DNA from: Pyrenochaeta sp. MPI-SDFR-AT-0127
Lineage: Eukaryota > Ascomycota > Dothideomycetes > Pleosporales > Cucurbitariaceae
DNA length: 64,000 nt
Reading direction: 5' to 3'
Assembly (NCBI GenBank): GCA_020747015.1
Contig: JAGTJM010000028.1
Span: forward strand, 62,001-126,000
Of this stretch, positions 43,069-53,962 are shown one piece after another. The number at the start of each line of letters is the position of its first letter. Position 1 is the stretch's first letter. The notes under the pieces are model-generated. The model was not told where the DNA came from, made no database searches, and worked only from the letters and a program-made list of their open reading frames with translations. A program made the position numbers and the translations under genes.

Positions 43069-46000
43069 ATGGCGACCAACGCTGGGCCATCGAATGCGGG
43101 GGCACTCGACCAGGCACACGACATGGCGAACGACAACTTGCTCCACCTATCCGATTCTCGAACACCAGACAAAGACGAGGCGGACACGTGCCGAATATGT
43201 CGTGGAGAGGGCACCGACGAAGAGCCTCTCTTCTATCCCTGCAAATGCAGCGGCAGCATCAAATACGTCCACCAAGAGTGTCTAATGGAGTGGCTATCGC
43301 ACACGCAGAAGAAGCATTGCGAGCTGTGCAAAACCTCATTCCGCTTCACCAAGCTTTATCATCCCGGCATGCCCAACCGCATACCCACGACCGTCTTCGT
43401 ACGCCGAGCCGCCCTGCACGTCCTCAGGATCTTCGTGACCTGGTGTCGCGGCGTCCTAGTTGCTGCTGTGTGGCTGTTCTTGCTGCCGTGGTGCATGCGA
43501 GTGGTTTGGCGCAGTCTTTTCTGGGTCGGTGATGGTGGATGGTCGCGAGACATGTTCACCGTCTCCACGGAGCCTAGCCGTGCCCCCGAAAATATCCTCG
43601 AGGGTGCCCACCCAACTGTGGAAACTTCAAAAGTAGCCAACATGACGGGCAGGCAGATATTGAGCGACATGTTTTTGCAGTTATATTTTCCTTCGCACAA
43701 CTCGACTGATAGCGAACCCAACTTTTGGACTATCACCAGACGAATCCTCTTTGGCGTCCCGTTTCCATTCTCCCACCAGTTCTCAACATCTGAAACCAAT
43801 GCCACAGGATCAAACTTTGCCTCAGATCGTCTGAGCATCCGGAGTCCGTCACTTCTCTCTGATGTACCCTTCTTTGAGTGGTTCCAATCTCAGACCGCAA
43901 ATCGATTCATCATCGACGTGCTAGAAGGCCAGATTATTACTCTATTCGTGGTAGTAGCCTTCATATTGATATTCCTTATCCGAGAATGGGTTGTTCAACA
44001 ACAACCTGTGATCAATATGGTCGCCCTCGGTGACAATGTAGCGGCACAAAGGCCTGTAATCCAGGAAGAGGAAGAAGCTCCACCCGAAGTTGTAGTGGAA
44101 GAGGCGGAAGTAGATGATGCTCAGGTTGATAATGTGGATGTTCTCGGCGATACTGTGCCACCTGTCGATAACCAGGCAGTGCTGGAGCCCACAATACGTC
44201 GCGTTCGTCGCTCGTCTTCGCTTCGGAGACGACGCGAAGATACTCTCCGGAAATTGGAGTCTGACGAATTCCCGGACCAAATGAGGGAACTGCTGCAATC
44301 AGGATCGCCCGACGACATTGTTAGAATGTTCTCTGAAATGGGAGTTGCGGATTCTAATGCTCTCCAAGAATCCATCCGAAAGACTCTTGATGCTGAGCTT
44401 GCTAACCGTCCCGTTGAAGATCATGACCCTGATGACCAGCCTGGATTACCCTCGGACGATACTTATGCTTCTGGATCGGCATCATCGGCATTCCCTAATC
44501 GCAGCAGCAGTCTATCCAATGAATTAGATGCTACATTCGGTGAAGACAGCGCAGAATCATCGAGTTCCCTGCATAGGCCTAACATGCCATCACGGGATCG
44601 GTCTTTCATCGCTACAGAAATTCGGCGCGGGCTTGAAGAGGGCAATGCCTGGTCATTCGACAATGTCCCACAAACGCCAGCGATGGACCCCCATAGCAGT
44701 GAAAGTGTTCCTTATTCTTGGGAGGAGGACGATGTGGAACATCGGCGGCCAGATCCTGAGCATGAAACGACATCAGATCAAGACCCGGAGAGTGAGCACA
44801 GTGGTGAGAGTTGGCAACAAGTTCCCGATGTTGTGGATGACGATTCCGACCAAGCGCTGGGAGGAATACGCCCACAGGATAAAGGTAAAGCCAAAGCTAC
44901 CGACGAATCGACTGGTATAGATCCAGGCATCGCGGGCTCATCTCCTGAGGATGATTTTCCTGATACGAGTGATGCCTTCAGGGTTCACAATACAACAGAA
45001 GTTGATGTCTCCTCTACTCAATCCGAAAATAGCGCCAATTTCCCCGTGGAGCCGTTCGCGCCCGATGGCGACCAGCGTCCTTTGGACGAAGGCCCTGCAA
45101 CCGCAGCTCCAGCGGCACAAGTAGAGCCTGTTCAAGCACCACAGAATCCAGTCAATGGTATCCTAGACTGGATGTTTGCAGGTGTAGCACCTGTAGTCCC
45201 GGCAGTTGAGGACGTAGGAAACGAGGAGCACGTTGTCCGCAATCTTGCTGATGAGGCACCGTTTGTTCCTTTTGTTGGAAATGAACTTCAAGGGCACGGT
45301 AATGCTCAAATACAGGACCCTGAAGTAGCTGCCGCTGCCGCTCAAGCCGGAATCGATGTCAACGATCAGGAAGCAATCGAAGACGCAGAGGACCTCGAAG
45401 GCATTCTGGAGCTTATTGGTATGCAAGGACCCATTATCGGTCTATTTCAAAACGCCCTATTCAGTGCAGTGTTGATATCAGCGACCTTGGCTTGCGCAGT
45501 CTGGTTCCCTTATCTTTGGGGCAAAATTGTGATACTCTTCATGGGTAGCCCCGTTTCCCTTTTCGTCAAACTTCCCCTGCAACTTGTCGCCACGATGACG
45601 GACCTGATCGTGGACCTCACTCTGTTCCTGGTCGCCGGAGCAACGTATTGGGTTTCCCAAATTATCTCTGTCCTCATTAGACTCTGCTCTTGGGGCAAGC
45701 TGTCACAGGCTGTGGAAGGCCCCCTCCGAACTATTTCCGGCCCATCACAGTCGCTTGCCGAGAGCGCCATGGATCGTATCGCAAAGCTGCTTGTGGAATC
45801 GCCTCTATCGCCTCGACCAGACTACTTTCGTCTTTCAGTCAACTCGCATGTCGCCTTGAGAAGCCTACAGAACTCGACATCGTTCGCTTTGAATGAAACG
45901 AGCAATTTTGCGAACACAGTCTTCGAGAAGGCTGCTGCAGATTCTCTACCCAGGCTTGTATTGAAAATACTTTGGCATACGCCACAAGTCGTTCGAACCA

Positions 46001-48003
46001 GTGTGTCAACAATCTACGGTCAGTGCAGCGCTCTCTTCGCCTGGGTGTGGACCTCAAAGTCATATAAGATCACGTTCGACTTCGATCTTGGTCAGAACAC
46101 CACCGCTGTTTACACAACAATGGAACGCTGGACCGCGACCGATCGTCTGATTGCCGTCTTTGCGGGTTATGGCTTCTTCGCCGTGGCTGGTGCTGTGTAC
46201 CTCAAGCGTGGCTCTCCGTTCAGCACATCGCAACAGGGACAGAAGATTGAGCGCATCGTGTCTGAAATCCTCCAGCAGGCAGGTGGTGTGCTGAAAGTCA
46301 TCTTGATCATCAGTATCGAAATGTTAGCCTTTCCGCTTTACTGCGGCTTACTACTGGATCTTGCCATGCTTCCGCTCTTCAAGAGCGCTACCGTATATAC
46401 CCGATGGCAGTTCGCGAGACAGAGCCCGTGGACATCAGGATTCGTACATTGGTTTATTGGTACCTGCTACATGTTCCACTTTGCCCTTTTCGTATCCCTA
46501 TGCCGCAAGATCATGCGCAAGGGTGTACTTTACTTCATCCGCGACCCGGATGATCCGACTTTTCATCCAGTTCGCGACGTTCTTGAGCGCAGTGTTACCA
46601 CTCAACTACGAAAGATCGCATTCAGTGCCCTTGTATACGGGGCTTTAGTCATCGTCTGTCTCGGCGGCGTCATATGGAGTCTCAGTCGTGTAACTTCTGA
46701 CGTACTGCCTATCCATTGGACAACTGAGGCGCCTTCGTTAGAATTTCCGCTAGATCTCCTGTTCTACAATTTCCTCACTCCAGTCATCATCAAGTTCTAC
46801 AAGCCTAGTGAAGGTCTACACGCAGTATACAAGTGGTGGTTCAAGACATGCGCTGGCTTCCTTCGCTTATCGAACTTTCTCTTCGGAGACAAGGTCCAGG
46901 AGCAGGAAGGGGATGACGGTCGATACGTCCGCGCTCCAGCTTCAGACCAAGCACGTATACCCAAAGGCCAACCCGTCTTCGTTGAAGTCGACAAAAACAA
47001 CGTCCGCAAAGACGGTAAGACGGAGGGAGGTGTACACAACTCAGACCTCGTATCTATGGTGTACATACCGCCTTGGTTCCGTGTACGAATTTTCGCGTTC
47101 GTCATCACAATATGGGTGTTCATGGGCCTGTCCGGAGTCAGCGTGACGATCCTTCCATTACTATTTGGTCGATATCTCTTTTCGCTTTTCCTTCCAGCCA
47201 CTGTGGAAATGAACGATATCCACGCCTTCTCGCTGGGTATCTATACTCTTGGCAGTCTCGCATACAGCGCCTACCATGCATACAAGTTCCTCAGGTCGCT
47301 CAACCGCCCAGTACCTGATACCATGTCCACCTTGCACACCATCGCCGCAACAGCGAGCAGAGTTGGCCTTCGCGTCCTCCGTTTTACATACGTGTGGACA
47401 TCTCTCATCTTCGCGATACCATTTCTCTTCGCCGTCCTGATAGAGTTGTACTTTCTCATGCCTCTTCATGCATATCTTGGCCCCACTGAGCCGCACGTCG
47501 TACATATCATCCAGGACTGGACGCTCGGCTTATTGTACTCCCGTCTTGCCGCACGCATCATTTTCGCGAACCGCAATTCTCGCCCTGCTCGCGCATTTAC
47601 GGCAGTTGTGAAAGATGGCTATCTCTACCCAAACGCCCAGATTGCCACGAGGTGCTTCCTCATCCCCGTCTTGGCGATGTTTTTGGTCGCTATTGCGGTG
47701 CCCGGAAGTCTCGCCTTCATCACGAGCAAGACGATGTATTGGGGTGCTAGTGCGGCTACAAAGAGCAAGGTCTGGCGCTTTAGTTTCCCTGCTGTCGGGC
47801 TGAGCTTGATCATCATGTGGGGAAGCAAGGAGGTGGTGAGATTGCTGGTCAGGTGGAGACTTGTGGTTAGAGATGAAGTGTACTTGATCGGCGAGCGATT
47901 ACATAACTTTGGGGAAAAGAAAGCGCCCGTGCAAACACCTCCAATCGAGAACAGAGACATACCAGTGGCTGCTTACGTGGATGCTGCAGTGCAGGCGGGT
48001 TAG
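43069..48003 (+). CDS. SSM4: ER-membrane E3 ubiquitin ligase DOA10 (RING-CH, MARCH6-like)
   Basis: Ubiquitin ligase of the ER and inner nuclear membrane that sends cytosolic-side and membrane degrons to the proteasome (ERAD-C), working with Ubc6/Ubc7 in yeast. Predicted 1644 residues without introns; yeast Doa10 is about 1320. The RING-CH (C4HC3) domain is complete: Cys41, Cys44, Cys58, Cys60, His68, Cys71, Cys84 and Cys87. A long acidic disordered insert follows (about residues 330-750), then the multi-helix membrane body, with over a dozen hydrophobic segments. The C-terminal motif YLIGERLHNFGEKK matches the conserved C-terminal element of this family. The large acidic insert is what makes it longer than the yeast protein. 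Confidence 0.96.
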   Translation: MATNAGPSNAGALDQAHDMANDNLLHLSDSRTPDKDEADTCRICRGEGTDEEPLFYPCKCSGSIKYVHQECLMEWLSHTQKKHCELCKTSFRFTKLYHPGMPNRIPTTVFVRRAALHVLRIFVTWCRGVLVAAVWLFLLPWCMRVVWRSLFWVGDGGWSRDMFTVSTEPSRAPENILEGAHPTVETSKVANMTGRQILSDMFLQLYFPSHNSTDSEPNFWTITRRILFGVPFPFSHQFSTSETNATGSNFASDRLSIRSPSLLSDVPFFEWFQSQTANRFIIDVLEGQIITLFVVVAFILIFLIREWVVQQQPVINMVALGDNVAAQRPVIQEEEEAPPEVVVEEAEVDDAQVDNVDVLGDTVPPVDNQAVLEPTIRRVRRSSSLRRRREDTLRKLESDEFPDQMRELLQSGSPDDIVRMFSEMGVADSNALQESIRKTLDAELANRPVEDHDPDDQPGLPSDDTYASGSASSAFPNRSSSLSNELDATFGEDSAESSSSLHRPNMPSRDRSFIATEIRRGLEEGNAWSFDNVPQTPAMDPHSSESVPYSWEEDDVEHRRPDPEHETTSDQDPESEHSGESWQQVPDVVDDDSDQALGGIRPQDKGKAKATDESTGIDPGIAGSSPEDDFPDTSDAFRVHNTTEVDVSSTQSENSANFPVEPFAPDGDQRPLDEGPATAAPAAQVEPVQAPQNPVNGILDWMFAGVAPVVPAVEDVGNEEHVVRNLADEAPFVPFVGNELQGHGNAQIQDPEVAAAAAQAGIDVNDQEAIEDAEDLEGILELIGMQGPIIGLFQNALFSAVLISATLACAVWFPYLWGKIVILFMGSPVSLFVKLPLQLVATMTDLIVDLTLFLVAGATYWVSQIISVLIRLCSWGKLSQAVEGPLRTISGPSQSLAESAMDRIAKLLVESPLSPRPDYFRLSVNSHVALRSLQNSTSFALNETSNFANTVFEKAAADSLPRLVLKILWHTPQVVRTSVSTIYGQCSALFAWVWTSKSYKITFDFDLGQNTTAVYTTMERWTATDRLIAVFAGYGFFAVAGAVYLKRGSPFSTSQQGQKIERIVSEILQQAGGVLKVILIISIEMLAFPLYCGLLLDLAMLPLFKSATVYTRWQFARQSPWTSGFVHWFIGTCYMFHFALFVSLCRKIMRKGVLYFIRDPDDPTFHPVRDVLERSVTTQLRKIAFSALVYGALVIVCLGGVIWSLSRVTSDVLPIHWTTEAPSLEFPLDLLFYNFLTPVIIKFYKPSEGLHAVYKWWFKTCAGFLRLSNFLFGDKVQEQEGDDGRYVRAPASDQARIPKGQPVFVEVDKNNVRKDGKTEGGVHNSDLVSMVYIPPWFRVRIFAFVITIWVFMGLSGVSVTILPLLFGRYLFSLFLPATVEMNDIHAFSLGIYTLGSLAYSAYHAYKFLRSLNRPVPDTMSTLHTIAATASRVGLRVLRFTYVWTSLIFAIPFLFAVLIELYFLMPLHAYLGPTEPHVVHIIQDWTLGLLYSRLAARIIFANRNSRPARAFTAVVKDGYLYPNAQIATRCFLIPVLAMFLVAIAVPGSLAFITSKTMYWGASAATKSKVWRFSFPAVGLSLIIMWGSKEVVRLLVRWRLVVRDEVYLIGERLHNFGEKKAPVQTPPIENRDIPVAAYVDAAVQAG

Positions 48004-48591
48004 AACAACAATGTCAAAGGAAAGCATACTTGGCTTGAGCGCGCGGCATTTTGTGGGGTTTGGTTCGGGAAGAATGGAGGGAGACATTCATTGCTTTGGC
48101 GTTCCAGGTCATGCGGCATACGCTGCTGTATAGTGATAGTTCACTCTCATTTGATCTTATTGATACCACGAAAGGTATTCCATACGTCTTTAATTACTAC
48201 CTCCGCTCTGGTGCTTCCTTGCCTGAGACATGACTGTCTAAATACGCCTCTACACGAGTATTAGGCTTGTTGTAAAGTCAATGCATAGAAGATCTACCCC
48301 AGGGGCCGTTTGTTGACCTCAACGTAGGGTGAACGTAATCTCTGTGACTACAAGAAGCGGAAACAGGCGGCTCTCTCGGTGAATAGTGCCAAGTTGATAG
48401 CCAGACTTTCTCTCAATGGTACAACCTTGGGTTTGTCGATGTGAAAGGACCCCAAACGAGGATGAACAATATCATGTCGATCGTCACTCTCTGGCCACCT
48501 TCTGTGCTCGAGTTGCTTGTTCTTAACGTCTCTTACTAGCGTTCTTCTAGATGTGATCCAGTTCTTTCCTGGCTCACAAAAACTCGAGTCT
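48004..48591. other. Convergent 3' intergenic region
   Basis: About 0.6 kb between the converging DOA10 and TRS20 genes. No supported feature. Confidence 0.55.
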
Positions 48592-49146
48592 TCATAGATA
48601 CTTCTTCGCCGCCGTGGCCACCCTCTGCCTGAAAACCGGGCTCTTGATCACCTCACCGTTGCCGACGGCAAAGAATGGATTCATAATAGTCTTGCACCAA
48701 CTCTCGTACACATCGAGCATGAAATTCTTCACCGCCTCCTCCGTCGCCGGCGCACTCGGATTGTACAGTCCCGTACTCCCGCCCAGCGCTGCCCTGCCAC
48801 CCGCCAAACTGCCCTTATTACTCGCCGCGTTGAGTCCCAGACTCTCATCGCGCGGCCGTGTGAGCAGGAGGAAGCGCGTGTTTCCCCCCGTGATCCAGCA
48901 GCTTACAAACATGTTCTGGTACTTGTCAATGTGCTTGAGATACATGGGTGCGCTGCCGGAGCTGGTCGACGGCCCCCATTGCACTTCCTCGACAATGTCG
49001 AGACTCGAGTGCAGGATGAAGGGCACCAGGGCGCGCTCCGAGGGCGTGTAGGCGGACAGGCCGGTGCCGCCGGAGCGGGAGGTACCGAAGTCGTGGGTGA
49101 AGAGGGGCACGTCGAGGGGGGAGAGGATAGAGAACGTGTACGACAT
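48592..49146 (-). CDS. TRS20: TRAPP complex subunit Trs20 / TRAPPC2 (sedlin)
   Basis: Core subunit of the TRAPP tethering complexes that activate Rab1/Ypt1 in ER-Golgi traffic. Predicted 184 residues, single exon, ATG at 49146. It has the longin-like sedlin fold: MSYTFSILSPLDVPLFTHDFG at the start, then FILHSSLDIVEEVQW, YLKHIDKYQNMFVSCWITGGNTRFLLL and the C-terminal block VKNFMLDVYESWCKTIMNPFF and VFRQRVATAAKKYL. It is longer than human TRAPPC2 (140 residues) because of two Gly/Ser/Ala loop insertions (SGGTGLS and NKGSLAGGRAALGGSTGLYNP). It is divergent from the mL60 gene with 429 bp between starts. Confidence 0.95.
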   Translation of the reverse strand: MSYTFSILSPLDVPLFTHDFGTSRSGGTGLSAYTPSERALVPFILHSSLDIVEEVQWGPSTSSGSAPMYLKHIDKYQNMFVSCWITGGNTRFLLLTRPRDESLGLNAASNKGSLAGGRAALGGSTGLYNPSAPATEEAVKNFMLDVYESWCKTIMNPFFAVGNGEVIKSPVFRQRVATAAKKYL

Positions 49147-49575
49147 GGCTCTGAGAAGGCTGTGCCGGGTTCCAGAGCCTCAGATGCGGTTCAATGTCTG
49201 TCTCTAAGATCTGGTCTCGATAGATGTGGAAATGTGCGGGAATATATCTGTGGATAGAGACACTCGAAGTATGCGCCGGGAGAGTGTGCTTAGAAGCCGT
49301 GGGATTGGAGCGCGTAGATAGCGGTTTCGACGAAATACCACGAGGTTCTAGGTGGCCCAAACACCCTCTCTTTCCACTATGTACGCAACGTAGGATCGTC
49401 AAAGTCCGCAATAGAATTCTTGAAGCTCGGTGTTGGCGTGAAGCCACGAGCTCCCCACGATGTTGCGTTGCGACGCTAGCAGGGATGCGCGCCAAGAAAG
49501 TCCGCGGGAGTGCTTTTGCAGAACATCACATCTTCAATTACACGGCGTGCTGCTTCGCCAACACGCCACATCACC
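49147..49575. promoter_or_regulatory. Shared divergent promoter region (TRS20 and mL60)
   Basis: 429 bp between divergent start codons. No single site called. Confidence 0.45.
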
Positions 49576-50162
49576 ATGTTCGGTCCATTTCGTCTCACAA
49601 ACCCGCTATCGGGCGGTCTGCTATGGTGCGTTGCCTTTGGCTGCCTTCCGGTACCCCCACAATCGCACAATTGGCTTTAACGGCCTCGCAAACATTTCCT
49701 CCGCCCTACCGTTGCGACCTTATAGTCCTTCCTCTGCTAATCAGCATACAGGAAGACACCCTGGCGCCTATCCCGACACCAGAAATACAGGCAGCGCGAG
49801 CGTCTACGGCACGTTGATACCGTCGTATCTACCCTCGACAATGCACTACGGCGCTTAGGACAGAGCATGAAGAAAGTAGAGCGCTGGAAGATGGAGATGC
49901 CTACTGAGGAGGAGATGCTGCCCAAGGATAAATACACGGTGTTTGATCGCAAAGTAAAGAGGTATCGGAAGGGAATACACAGTAAGTGGCTAGTTTTCCA
50001 TTTAGCAAAATGTCAAACGGAATGAGGATTGCGAGAGGAACATTCGTGCAGACAAACGAGTTTCAAGGGCCCGGCAACAAGAAAAGAGATGCATGCTGAC
50101 AAAATACAGAGGTACCAAAGTGGACGAGGGTCAGTCAGAGACTCAATCCTCCTGGTTTCTAA
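49576..50162 (+). CDS. MRPL31: Mitochondrial large-subunit ribosomal protein mL60 (MRPL31)
   Basis: Structural protein of the fungal mitochondrial 54S subunit. Three exons: 49576-49625, 49752-49981 and 50110-50162; 110 residues. The N-terminus MFGPFRLTNPLSGGLLW-KTPW is the family hallmark, and the intron lies inside the Trp codon (TG|G). The middle reads LRRLGQSMKKVERWKMEMPTEEEMLPKDKY-like helices. The last exon gives KVPKWTRVSQRLNPPGF-stop, the usual ending. Intron donors are GTGCGT and GTAAGT, and the first intron has a CTAAT branch site. All three exons are too short to stand out as open frames; the gene is seen only after splicing by eye. Basic N-terminus is consistent with mitochondrial import. 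Confidence 0.95.
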
Positions 50163-50790
50163 GCCATCGTGGCTCAGAAGGAGCCTTGGATTGTACAGTA
50201 TCTGTCATTATATGGTCTGCATTAGATATGGCGCTTCTATGGAAAGGAATACACCCAATTTTGACTTGATTTCATGTGGTGAATTGCTCGCTCAATGCGA
50301 AACGTTGCCCTATGTACGATGGCACATTGTTTGTCTACAATGTTTGTACAGCATGCATGGATCTGTTTGGCTTTTAAAGACCCCTCCATACGCATTCAAG
50401 TTCGGTAACTCCTCACGTATGGACTGTCTACTAGCTTTCAATCATTCTCCCGTCACTTTACAAATTCTCCTTGAAAGGTTCCTTCAAGATCGCTGGCTCT
50501 GTATTTGAAAATTAGCATATTACGTCTACGTGTCATTCCAATCGAACTGCCTCACCGCCTCACCTTGTTGGCACTCAGCTCTCTCACCTATCCATGAGGA
50601 TTGCACTATAATTTTTACTTTACTTGACCTGAGCCGCTGAATCTCATACTCACCTTCACCTTCGGCATATCTCCTATATTAAGGCTGCAATCCCATACTT
50701 TTTTCGCAATCCCATTATTTTTATCAGTCATCTAATCATCAATATTTGAATCAAAATAATCAGCAGCCCTGGGTGTTAGACGCCGTCAAG
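50163..50790. other. Intergenic region
   Basis: About 0.6 kb between two plus-strand genes; A+T-richer in its last 150 bases, which is probably the promoter of the next gene. No other feature seen. Confidence 0.5.
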
Positions 50791-53277
50791 ATGGTGCCTC
50801 AACCTGTGAAAGCATCACCTGCCAACGAGCAGTGGCTAGCTTTCCGGCGCAAGCACGAAGAAGAGCTGCGAGTTTTCCGACGAGAAGTTGAAAGGAGCCA
50901 GCTGGAGTTTAACCACAGAGTCGAGACAACTAGGACTAGTCTGCTTGCCAAACATGCAAAAGAAGAGCAGGAATTTTGGAACAAGCAGGATCAACTCAAG
51001 GGCAAAGCGAGGGCGAAGGCTGTTGCTGAGATTGTGGGTAAATTCAAGGGGAAGGTCAGTGAGAAACGAAGAACAGTATCGAAGACACTTATATCATCTC
51101 CAACAAAGAACGCAAAACAACCATTGCTAAAACCTTCGATTGTACCCGTACAACATGCCGAAATCAGACAATCGACAAAATTGCAACGATCTCGTTGGGC
51201 TCAAAAGAAGACTGTCTCCGAGGTAATCAACTTGTGCTCTGATGACGAAGATGAGCCAGTCTATGTGAAGAAGACGACTGCAATAGCTCCACTGCCTCAA
51301 TCTGCCTCATTCAATGCGGTTGATCCAAATCTTCAATGCAAGGGGTCCAATTCTTCCACGCCAACCACAGCGCTTCTTCATACGATAAATTCACCCCGAC
51401 ACACCGCCGATCCATCTTCTGCGGCTACAATACCAGAATTTTCTATTCCGTCAGTTACTTTAGAGCTGTTTGGGAAAAATTCGAAGAAGTATTGGGTATG
51501 TTTTTTTCTTCGGCTGTAATAGTGTAACATGATACTTAACAAATATAGGCAACGCCAAAAAACCCACACTTGGAAAGAGAACAGAGCATCTTGGAGGAGA
51601 AAGCATCAAATTCTGTCGCGCCGAAATTGACGCCCCTTGTACTTACAAGTGCTGGCAGCAACGGAGATGACGTTGATATTCCAGCTTCTGAATATTCGCA
51701 GAGAAAGACACAAGTTCACCTCGCAAGTTCAAAAGCGCTGACGGTCATTCCGCCGGATAACAATTGTTCCAATGTAGATCACGGAAAGGAGCATGATGCC
51801 TTTTTTTACCATGATTCTGCCAGCCAGCCAAGTCTGAGAATGACGCAAATATCGGTTGGAGCAGTACAAGAGCAAAGCGACGTAGATTTGCCAATGCTAG
51901 ATGCACCGCAGAGTAAGTTTCGATTATATTTGTGTGGAGTTTTTTTCTAAAGAACACTGTTTAGGTACAAGAACCATGGAGCTGGAGTCACAACCTTCTA
52001 TCGAAGGCGTCCATTTTCCTTTAGCGCAGAATTCTTCCAATCCAGTGAAGTTCTTGGGTGCGCGTCTCGACACAAAAAATGACGAGGTTGAGCCAGGCAT
52101 ACACAGTTCAATTACTATCAGGCCACAACAGCCACTTCTACCTACGCCCCCGTGTACCGAAAAACTTTCGAAAGGCGGAAACCAAACTCGACGCGTCCAT
52201 CTCCCCAGTCCTCCGCCATCACAAGTATCTACGTCAGAGCCAGTGACGCCTACACAAGGAAAGGGGCTGGAAGCTATTGGGTTTAACAAGCCGTTTGTAT
52301 CAGCCAGTGCCTCCAAAGACACTGCGTTACGCAATGGACGTGCCGGCACTGTCGATTCCCGTGCATCAAACTTCAATCTACCGGTGACTCCAAATAGCAA
52401 GGGTAGTGCATCAGTCCCATCACGTACGGGGCCATCATTTACACAGAAGAGGAAGATCGAAGTCAATCTGAGCAGCGATGAAGAGGACGGATCAGACTTC
52501 TCCCCATCCGGCGACGAAGAGCCCGACTTGCCAGGGGCCATTTCAAGGAGAGTGAAGAAGCATGCTCCCGCTCCAAAGAAAGCAAGAGTATCAACAACAT
52601 CTTTGCCAAAATCCAAGACCCCTTCCCCGCCCACAGCCTTGGCCGTTCCTTTAGCAAATGGAAAGAACAGACTCGGCTTCAGGGTACCTGCGAAGCCCAA
52701 ACGTTGCAGTGCAGCTGCAGCAGCATCTTCTCTACACAAGCCATGTAGCACTCTTTCTGGCAAGTCTACTCTATCGACACCCAACGTTCCGTCAAAGCCA
52801 AAGTCTCATCAGCAGCCGACGTCTGAAGTCCCTAAAAAGCAATCTTCAAAGCCTACGTTCAAAAGAACATCGTTGATCTCAACTGCCTGCTCAGCCGTGC
52901 CCCGGAAAGCCAGACTAGAAGCCGAGGCGAAGATTCAATCGCTCATCACCGCAGACGAGGAGTTCTGGACACAAGAATCCATCCTCGGGGCAGCAGAGCA
53001 AGAAGACCGTTTGAACGGGGCACTAGCAGAGCGTGTTCGGGGGATGAGTATCACACCCACACCCTCCGCTTGTGACACTGATCCCGCGCGATCCGACCAG
53101 CCCGCCAGTCAGCACGAAGACGTGCCAGACATCGGCGAGGACGTGCTTGTCGACCAAGCCCCACGGAACTCGTGGACACATGCGCGCTCCATGGGAGACA
53201 GACACGTTGCTAGATCTCTGGGCCCAATGTATCAACGTTGTGGACAGGATGTGGAGGATTCAGATTTCAGTGAGTAG
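50791..53277 (+). CDS. Uncharacterised nuclear-looking protein with N-terminal coiled coil and SIM-like motifs
   Basis: Exons are 50791-51495, 51549-51912 and 51965-53277; 793 residues. Introns are short (53 and 52 nt) with GTATGT/GTAAGT donors and phases that fit. Residues 12-100 are a charged coiled coil (WLAFRRKHEEELRVFRREVER...). Two hydrophobic-then-acidic motifs are SUMO-interaction-like: VINLCSDDEDE at 145-155 and IEVNLSSDEEDGSD at 521-534. The rest is Ser/Pro/Lys-rich and disordered, with basic nuclear-signal-like stretches (RRVKKHAPAPKKARV). The C-terminal 100 residues include a helical part (RKARLEAEAKIQSLITADEEF). No catalytic domain is recognisable. A nuclear chromatin or SUMO-pathway role is inference only. 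Confidence 0.75.
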
Positions 53278-53917
53278 ATCGCTGTCCATGAAGTTATGTT
53301 GCACAAAAGCGGCCCGTGGAGAGTGGAGATAGAGGGTAGGGCGGTGGGAGGGACGATAGCAGTGGAGAGGGGGTGAGAGGACGTATGGAGGGATGGTGGA
53401 GGAGGAGGAGGAGGAGAGTAGGCCATAGAAGCCACTCGCCATTCGTTCTATTCCGAGTTATGCAAAGCCACTCCCTTCCAACCCCCTCCATGAAGCCCAG
53501 AAGCAGTAGAAAAAGGATCCAAGCCAACGAGGAAATCGTACTTTCTTTGCCCAAACCACCAGCGTAGAAGTGACCATCATACACAACAACCAGTCTAACG
53601 AAACGAAAACACAAAGCCTCACCCATCGTCTCAGCAAGAAGGAAAAAGAGTCAAAGTCTTTTCCTCGTTCTTGGGGAAAGGACGATAGAGAGTGTTCCAT
53701 TGTCCCATACTCTGTCTACTAGCTCTCAATTTATACTACTTACATACCCATACCCATACTCATACTTGTACACTCCATCTCCACACTTCTCCACCACCCC
53801 AAGCAAAACACCCCCATATAATCCTCCGCATCCCTACCTCAAAGCATCACACACACGCACGCACTTACCTCACCCGACAATCCCGCCCGACGACAGACGA
53901 ACACGTCCTTGCGCATA

Positions 53918-53962
53918 CAGTGCAGTGCAGTACAGTACAGTGCAGTGCAGTACAGTACAGTG
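53918..53962. repeat. 5-bp tandem repeat (CAGTG/CAGTA)
   Basis: Nine 5-bp units in the order G G A A G G A A G at their last base, so the array is also two copies of a 20-bp unit. Seen directly. Confidence 0.95.
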
